A stretch of 64,000 nt of DNA from Cyanobium sp. NIES-981. GTDB lineage: Bacteria > Cyanobacteriota > Cyanobacteriia > PCC-6307 > Cyanobiaceae. The notes under the pieces were generated by a model. It was not told the origin of the DNA. It saw only the letters and a program-made list of their open reading frames with translations, and searched no databases. Positions 34,794 to 42,671 of this stretch are shown piece after piece (the stretch's first letter is position 1; each line of letters starts with the position of its first letter). A program made the translations under genes and the position numbers. The stretch covers positions 1 to 64,000 of the forward strand of contig CAMDEM010000012.1 of assembly GCA_945896675.1 (NCBI GenBank). Direction: 5' to 3'.

Positions 34794-35732
34794 TCAGGCG
34801 TCGTGGGGCAGGGTGTTAGATCCGGGAACATTGACTTGGGGAGGAGGTGCCGGCACCACCGTTGCCCAGCCAGGACTCTTCAATTTTTTGCGATCTTCGT
34901 ATTGCTGTACGGCGTCACTGATTCCCGCCTGGAGGGGCTGGGAAGCTGACTGCTTGAGCCATTGCTGGTAGGTGTCCAAACTCTCCACAACCACATCAGC
35001 TTGATTGGCTGCAAACCAGGTTCCGCTGAACTGGGAATCCCGCAAACGATACCGACCTTCCCGGGTGGGGGTGAGGTTGAAATTGATCGCCCGTCCAGGG
35101 ATCACATCCTGCTTCAGGCGGAAGGCCGGGATATAAAAGCCATGGATCACATCTTCAGATACCAATCGGAAGGTGACCGGCTGATCAACAGCCAGATGGA
35201 GCTCAGTAGACGAAACCTTGGCGCCGGGATAGCGGAACTCCCAGGACCACTGCCTGGCAACCACCTCGATCTGCTCGGCTGGCAGCCGGTCGCCGGGATA
35301 CCCCCCCTGGTCTTCGGCGGGCTGGGCCAGATGGATGTGCTCCATCGGACCCACTGAGCCCAGGGTCTCTCCCACCCGCATCGCATAGACAGCAATCCCC
35401 ATCACAATGACCAGGGGGATCACGGTCCAAATCACCTCCAACTTTGTATTGCCCTCAATGGGCACGGCATCGCTCTCGTCGTACTTATCGGCGCGATGCA
35501 TCACGATCACCCAAAGCATCACCGCCGAAACCCCGCCAAAGACAAAGGTGCCTAGGGCCGTTTCAAAGCTGAACAGTCCATCAACCAAGGGCGCTGCGGT
35601 GGACGCCTGCACCGGCAGCCAGTGGTAGGCCTGCTGGCCCATCCACCAACTCAGGGCGATGAGAGCGCCAACGGCGAGGGCCAAGCCCACCACGGCAGGC
35701 AACTTGACACTGGATGGCGGGGCGTTGGTCAT
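34794..35732 (-). CDS. ctaC: Oxidase subunit II lacking the CuA site (ARTO)
   Basis: 312 aa with two N-terminal helices and a periplasmic cupredoxin domain. The His before the CuA loop (D-V-I-H-G-F) is present, but the loop normally reading C-S-E-x-C-G-x-x-H-x-x-M is D232-S-Q-F-S236-G-T-W-F240-A-A-N243, so both Cys, the His and the Met are replaced at exact spacing. CuA cannot form and cytochrome c is unlikely to be the direct donor. This is the known mark of the cyanobacterial alternative respiratory terminal oxidase. The start overlaps the DUF2231 gene stop by 4 bp. Confidence 0.94.
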   Translation of the reverse strand: MTNAPPSSVKLPAVVGLALAVGALIALSWWMGQQAYHWLPVQASTAAPLVDGLFSFETALGTFVFGGVSAVMLWVIVMHRADKYDESDAVPIEGNTKLEVIWTVIPLVIVMGIAVYAMRVGETLGSVGPMEHIHLAQPAEDQGGYPGDRLPAEQIEVVARQWSWEFRYPGAKVSSTELHLAVDQPVTFRLVSEDVIHGFYIPAFRLKQDVIPGRAINFNLTPTREGRYRLRDSQFSGTWFAANQADVVVESLDTYQQWLKQSASQPLQAGISDAVQQYEDRKKLKSPGWATVVPAPPPQVNVPGSNTLPHDA

Positions 35733-36367
35733 GGCAAGGCCACCTTGAGGTCAGCGCCGGCAGCCAAGAGCTGGTCGGCAGCGATATGCACACCGAACTC
35801 CCCTGCTAATTCAGCGCCCAGGGTGCCATGCAAACCAATGATCAGAAACATGGCCAAGCCCACCAACAAATAGAGCCACTGCACCTGGCGACCCATGTCT
35901 TTGCGCCAAAGAAAGCGCTGGTAGCCACGCCAAACGGTCATGGCCACAATCACCAGCAGGATCACCACCCCCCCAACCCCATGCCACAGCATGGTTTCCA
36001 TGCTGTGGAGGCCGATCGCGCTGGTTACCCCGGGCAAGGGGACGGCCAACAACATCTCAAAAAAACCTGCCGCCACGGTGAAAAACGTGACGCCGCAGCA
36101 AGCCAGCAGGTTGTACCAACCCACATCGTGGAATCCCTGGCGGGTCACCGGCAGGGCCAGAAAGCGAAAGACTCGCTTTTCCAGGGGATAAAGGGCACCG
36201 GCAATATCAAAGGCAATCGCGATCACAAACAACCCAATGGTGAAGTGCACCAGATTGGGGTGGATCGGCAGGCTGTAGGGGAGGCCATTGGATCCCAGCT
36301 CAGGGGCAAGCTGCTGGATCGGCGATTGACCGGGGAGGAATTGAAGACTCATCAGATGAAGACCCAT
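35729..36367 (-). CDS. DUF2231 membrane protein, oxidase-associated (second)
   Basis: About 212 aa from ATG 36367, which overlaps the upstream stop by one base; a later ATG (S-L-Q-F) is possible. About four to five helices with conserved His at I-H-P-N-L-V-H-F, L-H-S-M-E-T-M-L-W-H and L-H-G-T-L-G. Such intramembrane His pairs could ligate haem b, but this is not shown. It is encoded directly before ctaC. As far as I recall, DUF2231 genes accompany this oxidase type in other cyanobacteria. A role in electron delivery or assembly is inferred. Confidence 0.75.
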   Translation of the reverse strand: MGLHLMSLQFLPGQSPIQQLAPELGSNGLPYSLPIHPNLVHFTIGLFVIAIAFDIAGALYPLEKRVFRFLALPVTRQGFHDVGWYNLLACCGVTFFTVAAGFFEMLLAVPLPGVTSAIGLHSMETMLWHGVGGVVILLVIVAMTVWRGYQRFLWRKDMGRQVQWLYLLVGLAMFLIIGLHGTLGAELAGEFGVHIAADQLLAAGADLKVALP

Positions 36368-36864
36368 CAGACCAGGCCCGCTCGCATGGCTTCCACCACC
36401 TTCACGGTGTGGAGTCCGTACACCCAAATCAACTGATTTCCCAAGGTGACTTGGACCACAATCAGGGCGCTAAGCAAGCCACCTGCCCCCAAAAAGGGCA
36501 AGGGCAATTGCTTGGGATCTTTGCTGCGAATCACATAGCGCCAAGCCGACATGGCCGAAAGAATTCCAGCCAAAGACCAGCCAATCGTGCTGTGCAAATT
36601 GAGGATATCGCTAGAGGCTCCGTAGGGATTGGCCAAGCCAGCTTCGACTTGGCCAAAAATAATCGCCACGAAAATTGCCGCCGTCGCAAACAGCAAATTC
36701 CAAAAGCTCACTTCGAACAGGGCTGGCTTCCTGGCAAAGATTCCAATGCAATCAAAAACGAACGTGATCAGCCCCATGGCAATCACAAAGTGCACAACGA
36801 TTGGATGGATGGTATCCATCCAAGGGAGGTTGTGATCGTTGAGCGGCGGAAGCAGCTCAAACAT
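36367..36864 (-). CDS. DUF2231 membrane protein, oxidase-associated (first)
   Basis: About 165 aa from ATG 36864 (M-F-E-L-L-P-P-L-N-D-H); the frame is open to 36939, but the extra residues are unlike a protein N-terminus. Four helices with I-H-P-I-V-V-H-F near residue 20, L-H-S-T-I-G-W near 90 and G-L-H-T-V-K near the end, the same His pattern as the next gene, so the two are paralogues. It heads the minus-strand run that continues through the oxidase to the HlyD gene. Confidence 0.75.
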   Translation of the reverse strand: MFELLPPLNDHNLPWMDTIHPIVVHFVIAMGLITFVFDCIGIFARKPALFEVSFWNLLFATAAIFVAIIFGQVEAGLANPYGASSDILNLHSTIGWSLAGILSAMSAWRYVIRSKDPKQLPLPFLGAGGLLSALIVVQVTLGNQLIWVYGLHTVKVVEAMRAGLV

Positions 36865-36948
36865 TGGTTCGTATCGAAACGTGTAATGACTATGGCGAGG
36901 GGGCACCGTTCCGGCAACCACCGTGATCCTTTGCCACATTTGTCGTGA

Positions 36949-36977
36949 GGCTTTGCAGATAAAGCCCCCACTGCAAA
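36949..36977. promoter_or_regulatory. Overlapping inverted repeats in the divergent region before the oxidase operon
   Basis: GGCTTT (36949-36954) pairs with AAAGCC (36961-36966) around a 6-bp loop. TTTGCAG (36952-36958) pairs with CTGCAAA (36971-36977) around a 12-bp loop. Both stems are perfect and cannot form together. They lie between the divergent DUF2231 and HdeD-like genes, where promoters are expected; an operator or a switchable leader is possible. Confidence 0.4.
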
Positions 36978-36986
36978 ACCTCTAAG

Positions 36987-37526
36987 GTGGAGCTTCGATG
37001 CCCTGGATTGTTGTCTGCTCCTGCCTCCCCAGCCCTGCGCTGGCTAACCGCCGCTTTGCTGTTCGCCGGGGCGGGCTTGTCGATTGTGCTGCCGTTTGTG
37101 TCGGCAACCCTGCTCACCATCGCCATCGGAGCGGTGGCTGTTGTGGCAGGCATCTCCCAAGTGCTGCGGCTTAGCGGCGAAGCCGATACCAAGGGCAAAA
37201 TCTTCCGCCTTCTTTCCGGCTTGCTCTACGTGGGTGGCGGCATCTGGGTCTTGGCCTTCCCCATCGACAGCGAAGTGAGCCTGACTTTGTTTGTGGGTTT
37301 CCTACTCGCCTTTGAAGGGGTGATGGAATTGGCCGCCGCCGCCACCAACCAGGGGCCTGCCCGGGGCTTGGTGTTGGTGGATGGGGTGGTCACCGCCATC
37401 TTGGGGGGCATGTTGATCGCCGAATGGCCCAGCGACAGCATCTGGGCGATTGGCATGCTGTTTGGCATCGGCTTGGCTTTTTCAGCCATCAACATGCTCA
37501 CCGCGCCGAACCAAGCTGCGGCCTAG
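36987..37526 (+). CDS. HdeD-like (DUF308) membrane protein
   Basis: 179 aa from GTG 36987; TTG codons at about 37009-37014 are alternatives. Six short hydrophobic helices in three pairs with frequent Gly (A-L-L-F-A-G-A-G-L, L-L-Y-V-G-G-G-I-W, A-I-L-G-G-M-L-I), the DUF308 repeat pattern found in HdeD, which protects some bacteria against acid stress. Function in cyanobacteria is unknown. It is transcribed away from the oxidase operon and converges on the gamma-glutamyltransferase gene with 5 bp between stops. Confidence 0.82.
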   Translation: MELRCPGLLSAPASPALRWLTAALLFAGAGLSIVLPFVSATLLTIAIGAVAVVAGISQVLRLSGEADTKGKIFRLLSGLLYVGGGIWVLAFPIDSEVSLTLFVGFLLAFEGVMELAAAATNQGPARGLVLVDGVVTAILGGMLIAEWPSDSIWAIGMLFGIGLAFSAINMLTAPNQAAA

Positions 37527-37531
37527 GCCGT

Positions 37532-39439
37532 CTACTCCCCCGCCGCCCCGGCATCGCGGCGGCGGGGGTCGGCATAGCCGTAACTTCCTGCTGGCAGGCC
37601 CCTGGGCCCTTGCAAGGACTCGGCGCTATTCGCTGATCCCATGGCAGGCCCCTTGACGAGGCTGTGGCCCATGGCTTCCAGAAGCTTGATGGTGTCGGGG
37701 CTCAGGCCCTGTTCGATCAACACCTGGTCGGGCCAGAGTTGGCTGTGGAACCTCGGTGCCGCGACAGCTGAGGCCAAGTTCAAGCCGTGCACCATGCGGT
37801 TGAGCAGCACCTGCAACACGGTGGTGATGATCCGGCTTCCCCCCGGGCTCCCCGTCGCAAACCAGGGGGTGCCATCGGCGCGGAACACCAGGGTGGGGGT
37901 CATCGAACTGAGGGGCCGGCGCCCGGGGGCGATGGCATTGGCCGTGCCCTGCACCAAGCCATAGGCATTGGCAGAACCCGGCTGGGCTGAGAAGTCGTCC
38001 ATTTCATTGTTGAGCAGAAAGCCCGCACCAGGCACGCTCACCCCGTTGCCGTAGGCGAAGTTGAGCGTGGTGGTGGTGGCCACCATTCCGCCTTGGCGAT
38101 CCACCACCGATAGATGGGTGGTGTTGGTGCCCTCCGGCAGGGCCACTTTGGAAGCTTCCAGCTCCGCGGCAGGTCGGTGGCGGGCCGCTGCGATCGATTG
38201 GCGCAACTGGTTCGCATAGCTGCGACTCAGCAGGCCCTGGATCGGGATCGCCACCTGATCCGGATCCCCCAGCCAGCGGTTGCGGTCGCGATAGGCCAGG
38301 TTCATCGCCTCCACCATCCGATGAATCGTGGCGGCACTGTTCAACCCCGAGGCCTCCAAATCCAAGGGCTCCAGGATGTGCAGCAGCTGCAGCAGGGTCA
38401 CACCACCGCCACTGGGGGGCGGCATGGTGATCACCGGATAGCCCCGAAAGCTGCTGGTCAAGGGCCGCACCAACTGGGCGCGATAGCCATCCAAATCAGC
38501 TTGGCGAATCAATCCGCCCCGTTGCTGCATCAACCGCACCAAGGCATCCGCCGTTACCCCTTGGTAGAAGCCCCTGTCGCCCTGCTGGGCCACCCGGCGC
38601 AGCGTGGCAGCCAACAGGGGCTGGCGCAAAATCTCACCGGGCTGGTAGGGCAAGCGAGACGGCTTGAAAAAGATGCGGCGCGACTGGGGGTCGGCTTGGA
38701 GCAAAGCAGAGGCCTGTTGCAGAGACTCACTGAGTTCCTTGCCCACCGGAAACCCTTGCTCGGCCAGGCGGATGGCCGGTGCCATCACCTGCAACAGGCT
38801 TAGGCGCCCATAGCAGCGCTGGCTCAACACCAAACCGGCGGGGGTACCAGGAACCCCGCTGCTCAACAGGCTGCGGGTGGCCCGTTGGCGATCGACCTTG
38901 CCCTCAGCGTTGAGAAACATGCCAGGAGTAGCCGCCAAGGGGGCCTTTTCCCGGAAGTTGATGGCGATGGCATGGCCGCGGCCCAGGGCAAGCTCGGGAT
39001 TCGTCCCTTGGTTTGTGGGTTTGTTGGGGGCCAGATTGCGGGGGTCCAAGAAACAGCCCCGGCCCTTGGCGGGCGATGTCCCCGGCAGCCAGGCCACCAG
39101 GAAACCGCCACCGCCCAAATTTCCAGCCTGGGGAAGGGTGACAGCCAGGACAAAGGAGGTGGCCACCGCCGCGTCCACCGCATTGCCACCGCTGCGCAGG
39201 ATCTGGGCTCCCACCGACGACGCGATCGCCTCCTGGCTGGCCACCATCCCCCGGGCCGACAACACCGGGTGAAAGCGCTGGCCCGCCTCCTGGAGCACAT
39301 TTGGGGCAGCTGGTCTGCCTGGCGCTACCTGCTGCGCGCCCTGGGTCTGGGCCCGCACCGGTGCCTGAACCGCGCCCAGGCCCAGGGCCACCACGCAAGG
39401 CACCACGTAGGGCAGCACGTAAGGCACCAGAGCGGCCAT
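37532..39439 (-). CDS. ggt: Gamma-glutamyltransferase (glutathione hydrolase)
   Basis: About 635 aa from ATG 39439 (the frame is open into the yajQ gene). The signal peptide ends A-P-V-R-A-Q, so the enzyme is periplasmic. The autoprocessing and nucleophile Thr lies in N-T-T-H-L-S-V-V-D (about residue 430), and the small subunit carries P-S-G-G-G-V and N-N-E-M-D-D-F. The large subunit opens with G-M-V-A-S-Q-E-A-I-A-S and G-G-N-A-V-D-A-A-V-A. It cleaves glutathione and transfers the glutamyl group. It is 16 bp downstream of yajQ. Confidence 0.93.
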   Translation of the reverse strand: MAALVPYVLPYVVPCVVALGLGAVQAPVRAQTQGAQQVAPGRPAAPNVLQEAGQRFHPVLSARGMVASQEAIASSVGAQILRSGGNAVDAAVATSFVLAVTLPQAGNLGGGGFLVAWLPGTSPAKGRGCFLDPRNLAPNKPTNQGTNPELALGRGHAIAINFREKAPLAATPGMFLNAEGKVDRQRATRSLLSSGVPGTPAGLVLSQRCYGRLSLLQVMAPAIRLAEQGFPVGKELSESLQQASALLQADPQSRRIFFKPSRLPYQPGEILRQPLLAATLRRVAQQGDRGFYQGVTADALVRLMQQRGGLIRQADLDGYRAQLVRPLTSSFRGYPVITMPPPSGGGVTLLQLLHILEPLDLEASGLNSAATIHRMVEAMNLAYRDRNRWLGDPDQVAIPIQGLLSRSYANQLRQSIAAARHRPAAELEASKVALPEGTNTTHLSVVDRQGGMVATTTTLNFAYGNGVSVPGAGFLLNNEMDDFSAQPGSANAYGLVQGTANAIAPGRRPLSSMTPTLVFRADGTPWFATGSPGGSRIITTVLQVLLNRMVHGLNLASAVAAPRFHSQLWPDQVLIEQGLSPDTIKLLEAMGHSLVKGPAMGSANSAESLQGPRGLPAGSYGYADPRRRDAGAAGE

Positions 39440-39455
39440 CAGAACGCCGCCTTGC

Positions 39456-39947
39456 TTACCGGTAGTTTTCAAATTGGAGGGGCACGTCAACGTCTTGCTC
39501 CTTGAGCAACTGGATGGCCTGCTGAAGGTCATCTTTGTTCTTGCCGGTGACGCGCAGGCTTTCGCCCTGGATCGCCACGGTCACTTTTTTGAGCTCGTCG
39601 CGCACCGTCTTACTGAGCTTCTTGGCCAGCTCCTGGGAGAGGCCTTTGCGCAGCTTCACCACTTGCTTGACCTTGTTGCCGCCCACAGCTTCTGGGGTTT
39701 GGAAATCGAAGATTTTGAGCGAGAGGTTGCGCTTGGTGGCCTTCTGGCGCAGCACATCTTCCACGGCCTGGAGCGTCATGTCGCTGGCGGTGGTGATGGT
39801 GAGACTGGTCTCCTCGAGGTCGATCTCGGTGCCGGAATCCTTGAGGTCGAAGCGCTGGCCCACATCCCGGCGCACTTGATCCAGGGTGTTCACCAATTCC
39901 TGGCGATCGAAATCGCTCACCACATCGAAGGAATAGGTGTCGGCCAT
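39456..39947 (-). CDS. yajQ: YajQ family nucleotide-binding protein
   Basis: 163 aa from ATG 39947 (M-A-D-T-Y-S-F-D-V-V-S-D-F-D), the usual length and N-terminus of YajQ. The whole chain is two ferredoxin-like domains with R-F-D-L-K-D-S-G-T and R-V-T-G-K-N-K-D-D-L-Q as family blocks. Some YajQ proteins bind cyclic di-GMP and control transcription, others bind RNA; which applies here is unknown. It is followed by ggt on the same strand and divergent from the MAPEG gene by 59 bp. Confidence 0.93.
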   Translation of the reverse strand: MADTYSFDVVSDFDRQELVNTLDQVRRDVGQRFDLKDSGTEIDLEETSLTITTASDMTLQAVEDVLRQKATKRNLSLKIFDFQTPEAVGGNKVKQVVKLRKGLSQELAKKLSKTVRDELKKVTVAIQGESLRVTGKNKDDLQQAIQLLKEQDVDVPLQFENYR

Positions 39948-40006
39948 GGCACACGCGAACGGGATTGGGGCCACCCTAGAAAAGGATCCTCAAAACTCCC
40001 ACCCCG

Positions 40007-40432
40007 ATGAGCCAAGCCGCCACCCTTGCCCCCTATGCCTGGTCCTTGGTGCTTGCCGGCGCCGTGGTGGTGCTGAGTGTGGTGCCCCTGGGAGCGGGAC
40101 GCTCCAAAGCCGACTTCACCATGGCTGACATGGCCGCCCCGCGGGCCATGTTCGATCGGCTTCCAGCCTGGGGGAAGCGGGCCAGCTGGGCCCACCAAAA
40201 CAGCTTTGAAGCCTTCACCTTGCATGCACCGGCTTGCCTGCTTTGCCTGATTGCAGGGCCCACGGCGCCGGTCGCCATCGCCGCCGCCTGGCTGCATCCG
40301 CTCCTGCGGCTGGTGTATGTGGGCGCCTATGTGGGCAATGTGCCGCCACTACGTGGCATGACTTGGGCGGCCGGCCTGCTGTGCACGGGGCTGCTCTACG
40401 TGGAAGGGCTGAAGGCTGTTCTCGCTCCGTAG
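40007..40432 (+). CDS. MAPEG family membrane protein
   Basis: 141 aa with four hydrophobic helices. The MAPEG pattern is present: a Pro-Arg-Ala region with D-R-L-P-A-W-G-K-R-A-S-W-A-H-Q-N-S-F-E, equivalent to the conserved R-A-x-x-N-x-x-E signature, then A-W-L-H-P-L-L-R-L-V-Y-V. MAPEG enzymes use glutathione in lipid or xenobiotic metabolism. It lies next to ggt and yajQ on the other strand. The last codons and stop fall in a 26-bp tandem duplication (40412-40474). Confidence 0.82.
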   Translation: MSQAATLAPYAWSLVLAGAVVVLSVVPLGAGRSKADFTMADMAAPRAMFDRLPAWGKRASWAHQNSFEAFTLHAPACLLCLIAGPTAPVAIAAAWLHPLLRLVYVGAYVGNVPPLRGMTWAAGLLCTGLLYVEGLKAVLAP

Positions 40433-40474
40433 GGCTCAAGGCTGTTCTCGCTCCGTAGGGCTCAAGGCTGTTCT
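40412..40474. repeat. 26-bp tandem repeat across the MAPEG stop codon
   Basis: Two perfect 26-bp units (40412-40437, 40438-40463), starting AAGGCTGTTCTCGCTCC, are followed by 11 matching bases of a third (40464-40474). The first unit encodes the protein's last residues and its TAG stop. 26 is not a multiple of three, so the copy is out of frame and does not extend the protein. Confidence 0.9.
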
Positions 40475-40506
40475 GGCCCCCTGAGCTAATCGCCTGAGCT
40501 GGCCAC

Positions 40507-41019
40507 TCAGTCAAAGAACATCAAGGTGACCACCTTGCCCATGTCTTCGGCCAGCCTGCAGCTGGCCAAGAGGGTTTCGCTGTCGTGGAAAGCGAAGCAA
40601 ATCAACTGGTCACAGCGGGTAATGATCTCTTGGTTGCAGAGGCTGCTGGCCATCGGCAAGGGCAGTTCATCGTGCTCGGGCTTTTCCACCAGATGCAGCA
40701 CCCGCTCCAGCAGCTCGCGGGATTCACCCGGCTGATGGTCCAGGCTCTGGGGCAGCAAGACGGTGAGGCGGCTGGAATCAATTTCCAACACGCTGCGGAT
40801 CACCGCAGCATTGACCCCCTGGGCCCCGGAGGTGATCAGGTTGTGGCCTTCCTGGGCCAGGGAGCGGGCCACCAATTCGACCAGGTGAACAGCCACCACA
40901 GGCAGGTGGCGACTGCCCAGGATTGCAATGCGCCGCTTGCCCCTGTCTTGGAGCATGGCCAATTCTTGGGCCAGGGTATCGATCCGATCGATCGCTGGAA
41001 AATCAAGGGATCGAGTCAC
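40507..41019 (-). CDS. DprA/LOG-like Rossmann-fold nucleotide-binding protein
   Basis: 170 aa. A Rossmann-like core with R-I-A-I-L-G-S-R-H-L-P near 29-39 and I-T-S-G-A-Q-G-V-N near 62-70 resembles the core of DprA (DNA-processing protein, natural transformation) but lacks its flanking SAM and winged-helix domains. C-terminal segment R-C-D-Q-L-I-C-F-A. Function is uncertain: nucleotide binding is likely, DNA recombination less so. A cyanobacterial family annotated as 'DNA recombination-mediator protein A' fits. It follows the Pta-like gene on the same strand with 36 bp between them. Confidence 0.65.
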   Translation of the reverse strand: MTRSLDFPAIDRIDTLAQELAMLQDRGKRRIAILGSRHLPVVAVHLVELVARSLAQEGHNLITSGAQGVNAAVIRSVLEIDSSRLTVLLPQSLDHQPGESRELLERVLHLVEKPEHDELPLPMASSLCNQEIITRCDQLICFAFHDSETLLASCRLAEDMGKVVTLMFFD

Positions 41020-41055
41020 CGACAGCCCGCAGCCTGTCCAGTGAAATTAGCAGCG

Positions 41056-42159
41056 TTACCCAGCGATCGCGGGGAGCTGCAGTTGGGTGAGCAGGGGGCT
41101 GAAATCGCAATGCTCTTCCACCAGCCGGACGGCATAGGTGGCCTTCACCGCCTCATGGAGGCGCACATGGCCAAAAGCCTTCTCAATCACTTCCACCGTG
41201 GTCAGGGTGTCGTGCTCCACCTTGAGCAACGGAACCTCCAATTCTTCGGCCCGGTTGAGCAGTTGGGTGAGCGGATCTCCCGCCCCCGTGAGGATCAGGC
41301 ACTGGGTGGACGCCTCCAGGGCAGCCAGCTGGATATCGGTGCGATCGGCACCGGTGACTACGGCCATATTGCGGCGGCGGCGGAAAAACTCCATGGCCGA
41401 ATTGACATTCATGGCGCCAATCGAGAGGGTTTCCACCAGCAGATCGAGACGATCCCGGCAGCAGAGCACCTGGGCATCAAGCCGCCGGGCCAGCTCCTCC
41501 ACCGTGACGCTGCGCAGCAGGGGACTGCGGGGCATCACCCCCAACACCGCTAGTCCGAGCCGCTCGATGGCAGGCACCACCTCCGTTCGGAGTAGGGGCA
41601 CCTCCTCTGGGGTCACCGCATTCAGCACCACGCCGGCCAAGCGGTGGCCGAGCTGGGCCTTGGCCGCGAGCAGCGAATCGATACTGCAACTGTCGTTCCA
41701 AGGATGGACAAGCACCACCGGGGCATCGAGACCCTCGGCCAGCTGAACAAGGCTCAATCCATAGAGCAGACCTTCGTGGAGACTGCCGGCAGCCTCGAGC
41801 AACGCCACCCCTTCGGGGGCCGCCGCCAGCTGCTCACGCAAGGCATCAAAGCCAGGCCCTGGCCCCACATCAGAGGCCAGCAAGCGGGCGTGGGCCGTTT
41901 CGGGTGCGAGCACCTGCAGGGAAGGAATCAACTGGCTATCGGCCAGGCCCAGGGTCTGGCCGACGAAGCGCACATCGGCATCAATTACGGCCCCGCCCCT
42001 GTCCCCAGCCGCGTCAGCGGGGTTCTGCAGGGTTGTGGCTAACGGCTTGCCAAACAAGACCTTGACGCCCTGCCGGCCCAAAAGACGGGCCAAACCCAAG
42101 ACCACGGCCGACTTACCGCTGAAGGGCTCGCAGGATCCAATCAGCAAGGTAGAAGCCAT
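41056..42159 (-). CDS. BioD/Pta N-terminal-like protein with DRTGG domain
   Basis: 367 aa. The N-terminal dethiobiotin-synthetase-like P-loop domain reads I-G-S-C-E-P-F-S-G-K-S-A-V-V at about 7-20. A DRTGG domain lies in the C-terminal half, with M-A-V-V-T-G-A-D-R-T-D-I-Q near residue 265. The same two domains form the regulatory N-terminus of long phosphotransacetylases, but the catalytic Pta domain is missing, so the common label 'phosphotransacetylase family' overstates it. It may bind a nucleotide or CoA ligand. Role unknown. Confidence 0.75.
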   Translation of the reverse strand: MASTLLIGSCEPFSGKSAVVLGLARLLGRQGVKVLFGKPLATTLQNPADAAGDRGGAVIDADVRFVGQTLGLADSQLIPSLQVLAPETAHARLLASDVGPGPGFDALREQLAAAPEGVALLEAAGSLHEGLLYGLSLVQLAEGLDAPVVLVHPWNDSCSIDSLLAAKAQLGHRLAGVVLNAVTPEEVPLLRTEVVPAIERLGLAVLGVMPRSPLLRSVTVEELARRLDAQVLCCRDRLDLLVETLSIGAMNVNSAMEFFRRRRNMAVVTGADRTDIQLAALEASTQCLILTGAGDPLTQLLNRAEELEVPLLKVEHDTLTTVEVIEKAFGHVRLHEAVKATYAVRLVEEHCDFSPLLTQLQLPAIAG

Positions 42160-42194
42160 GAATCAACCGTGCCAAGGACCCTTGGCTAGCCAAT

Positions 42195-42497
42195 TTAGGC
42201 CTCCCCAGCCATGGGCTGGCCCAAGAGCAACCAGCGCCAAAACGCCTGGGGAAGATCATCGCCCTCGCTTTGAACCAGCCAGAGCACCAGCTGGTGGGCC
42301 GGCAGGGAAAAGCGATAGCCCAACTCCGGCAGCGCGGGGAACAGCAACTGGCAGCGAAGCATCTCCAGCGGCGCCGATTCCCCCTGCCACTCCAGGCGAT
42401 AGGGGTGACTCCTGCCGCCCTCGAGCTGGCGGGCTCCCTGCCACGACCCCTGGGCCAAGGAGCCCAGGGCCTGGAGCAGCTCGCTTTGCTTGGCCAT
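42195..42497 (-). CDS. Small conserved cyanobacterial hypothetical protein
   Basis: About 100 aa from ATG 42497 (M-A-K-Q-S-E-L-L-Q-A-L-G); the frame is open to 42614. A compact mixed fold is suggested by P-Y-R-L-E-W-Q-G-E-S-A-P, L-P-E-L-G-Y-R-F-S-L-P and an aromatic C-terminal helix (F-W-R-W-L-L-L-G). No recognised family and no transmembrane helix. It is 35 bp upstream of the Pta-like gene on the same strand, so cotranscription is likely. Confidence 0.55.
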   Translation of the reverse strand: MAKQSELLQALGSLAQGSWQGARQLEGGRSHPYRLEWQGESAPLEMLRCQLLFPALPELGYRFSLPAHQLVLWLVQSEGDDLPQAFWRWLLLGQPMAGEA

Positions 42498-42671
42498 CCC
42501 GCCGCAATAGGGGGCAAACAGGGGCACCAGGGGAGCCATGCCTGCTGGAGCCTTGCCTGGGGCAGCCGTGTCAAAAGCGGTGCTACCTAGGGGGGATAAA
42601 CCCGTCACAACCATCGAATCGGGAGGCCTGATCCATGCTGACGTCTTGGCCGAGGTTTGCCATCACCAGCC

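Noticed and set aside
40412-40474. A CRISPR array
   Set aside because: Only two and a half direct copies without spacers; it is a simple tandem duplication.
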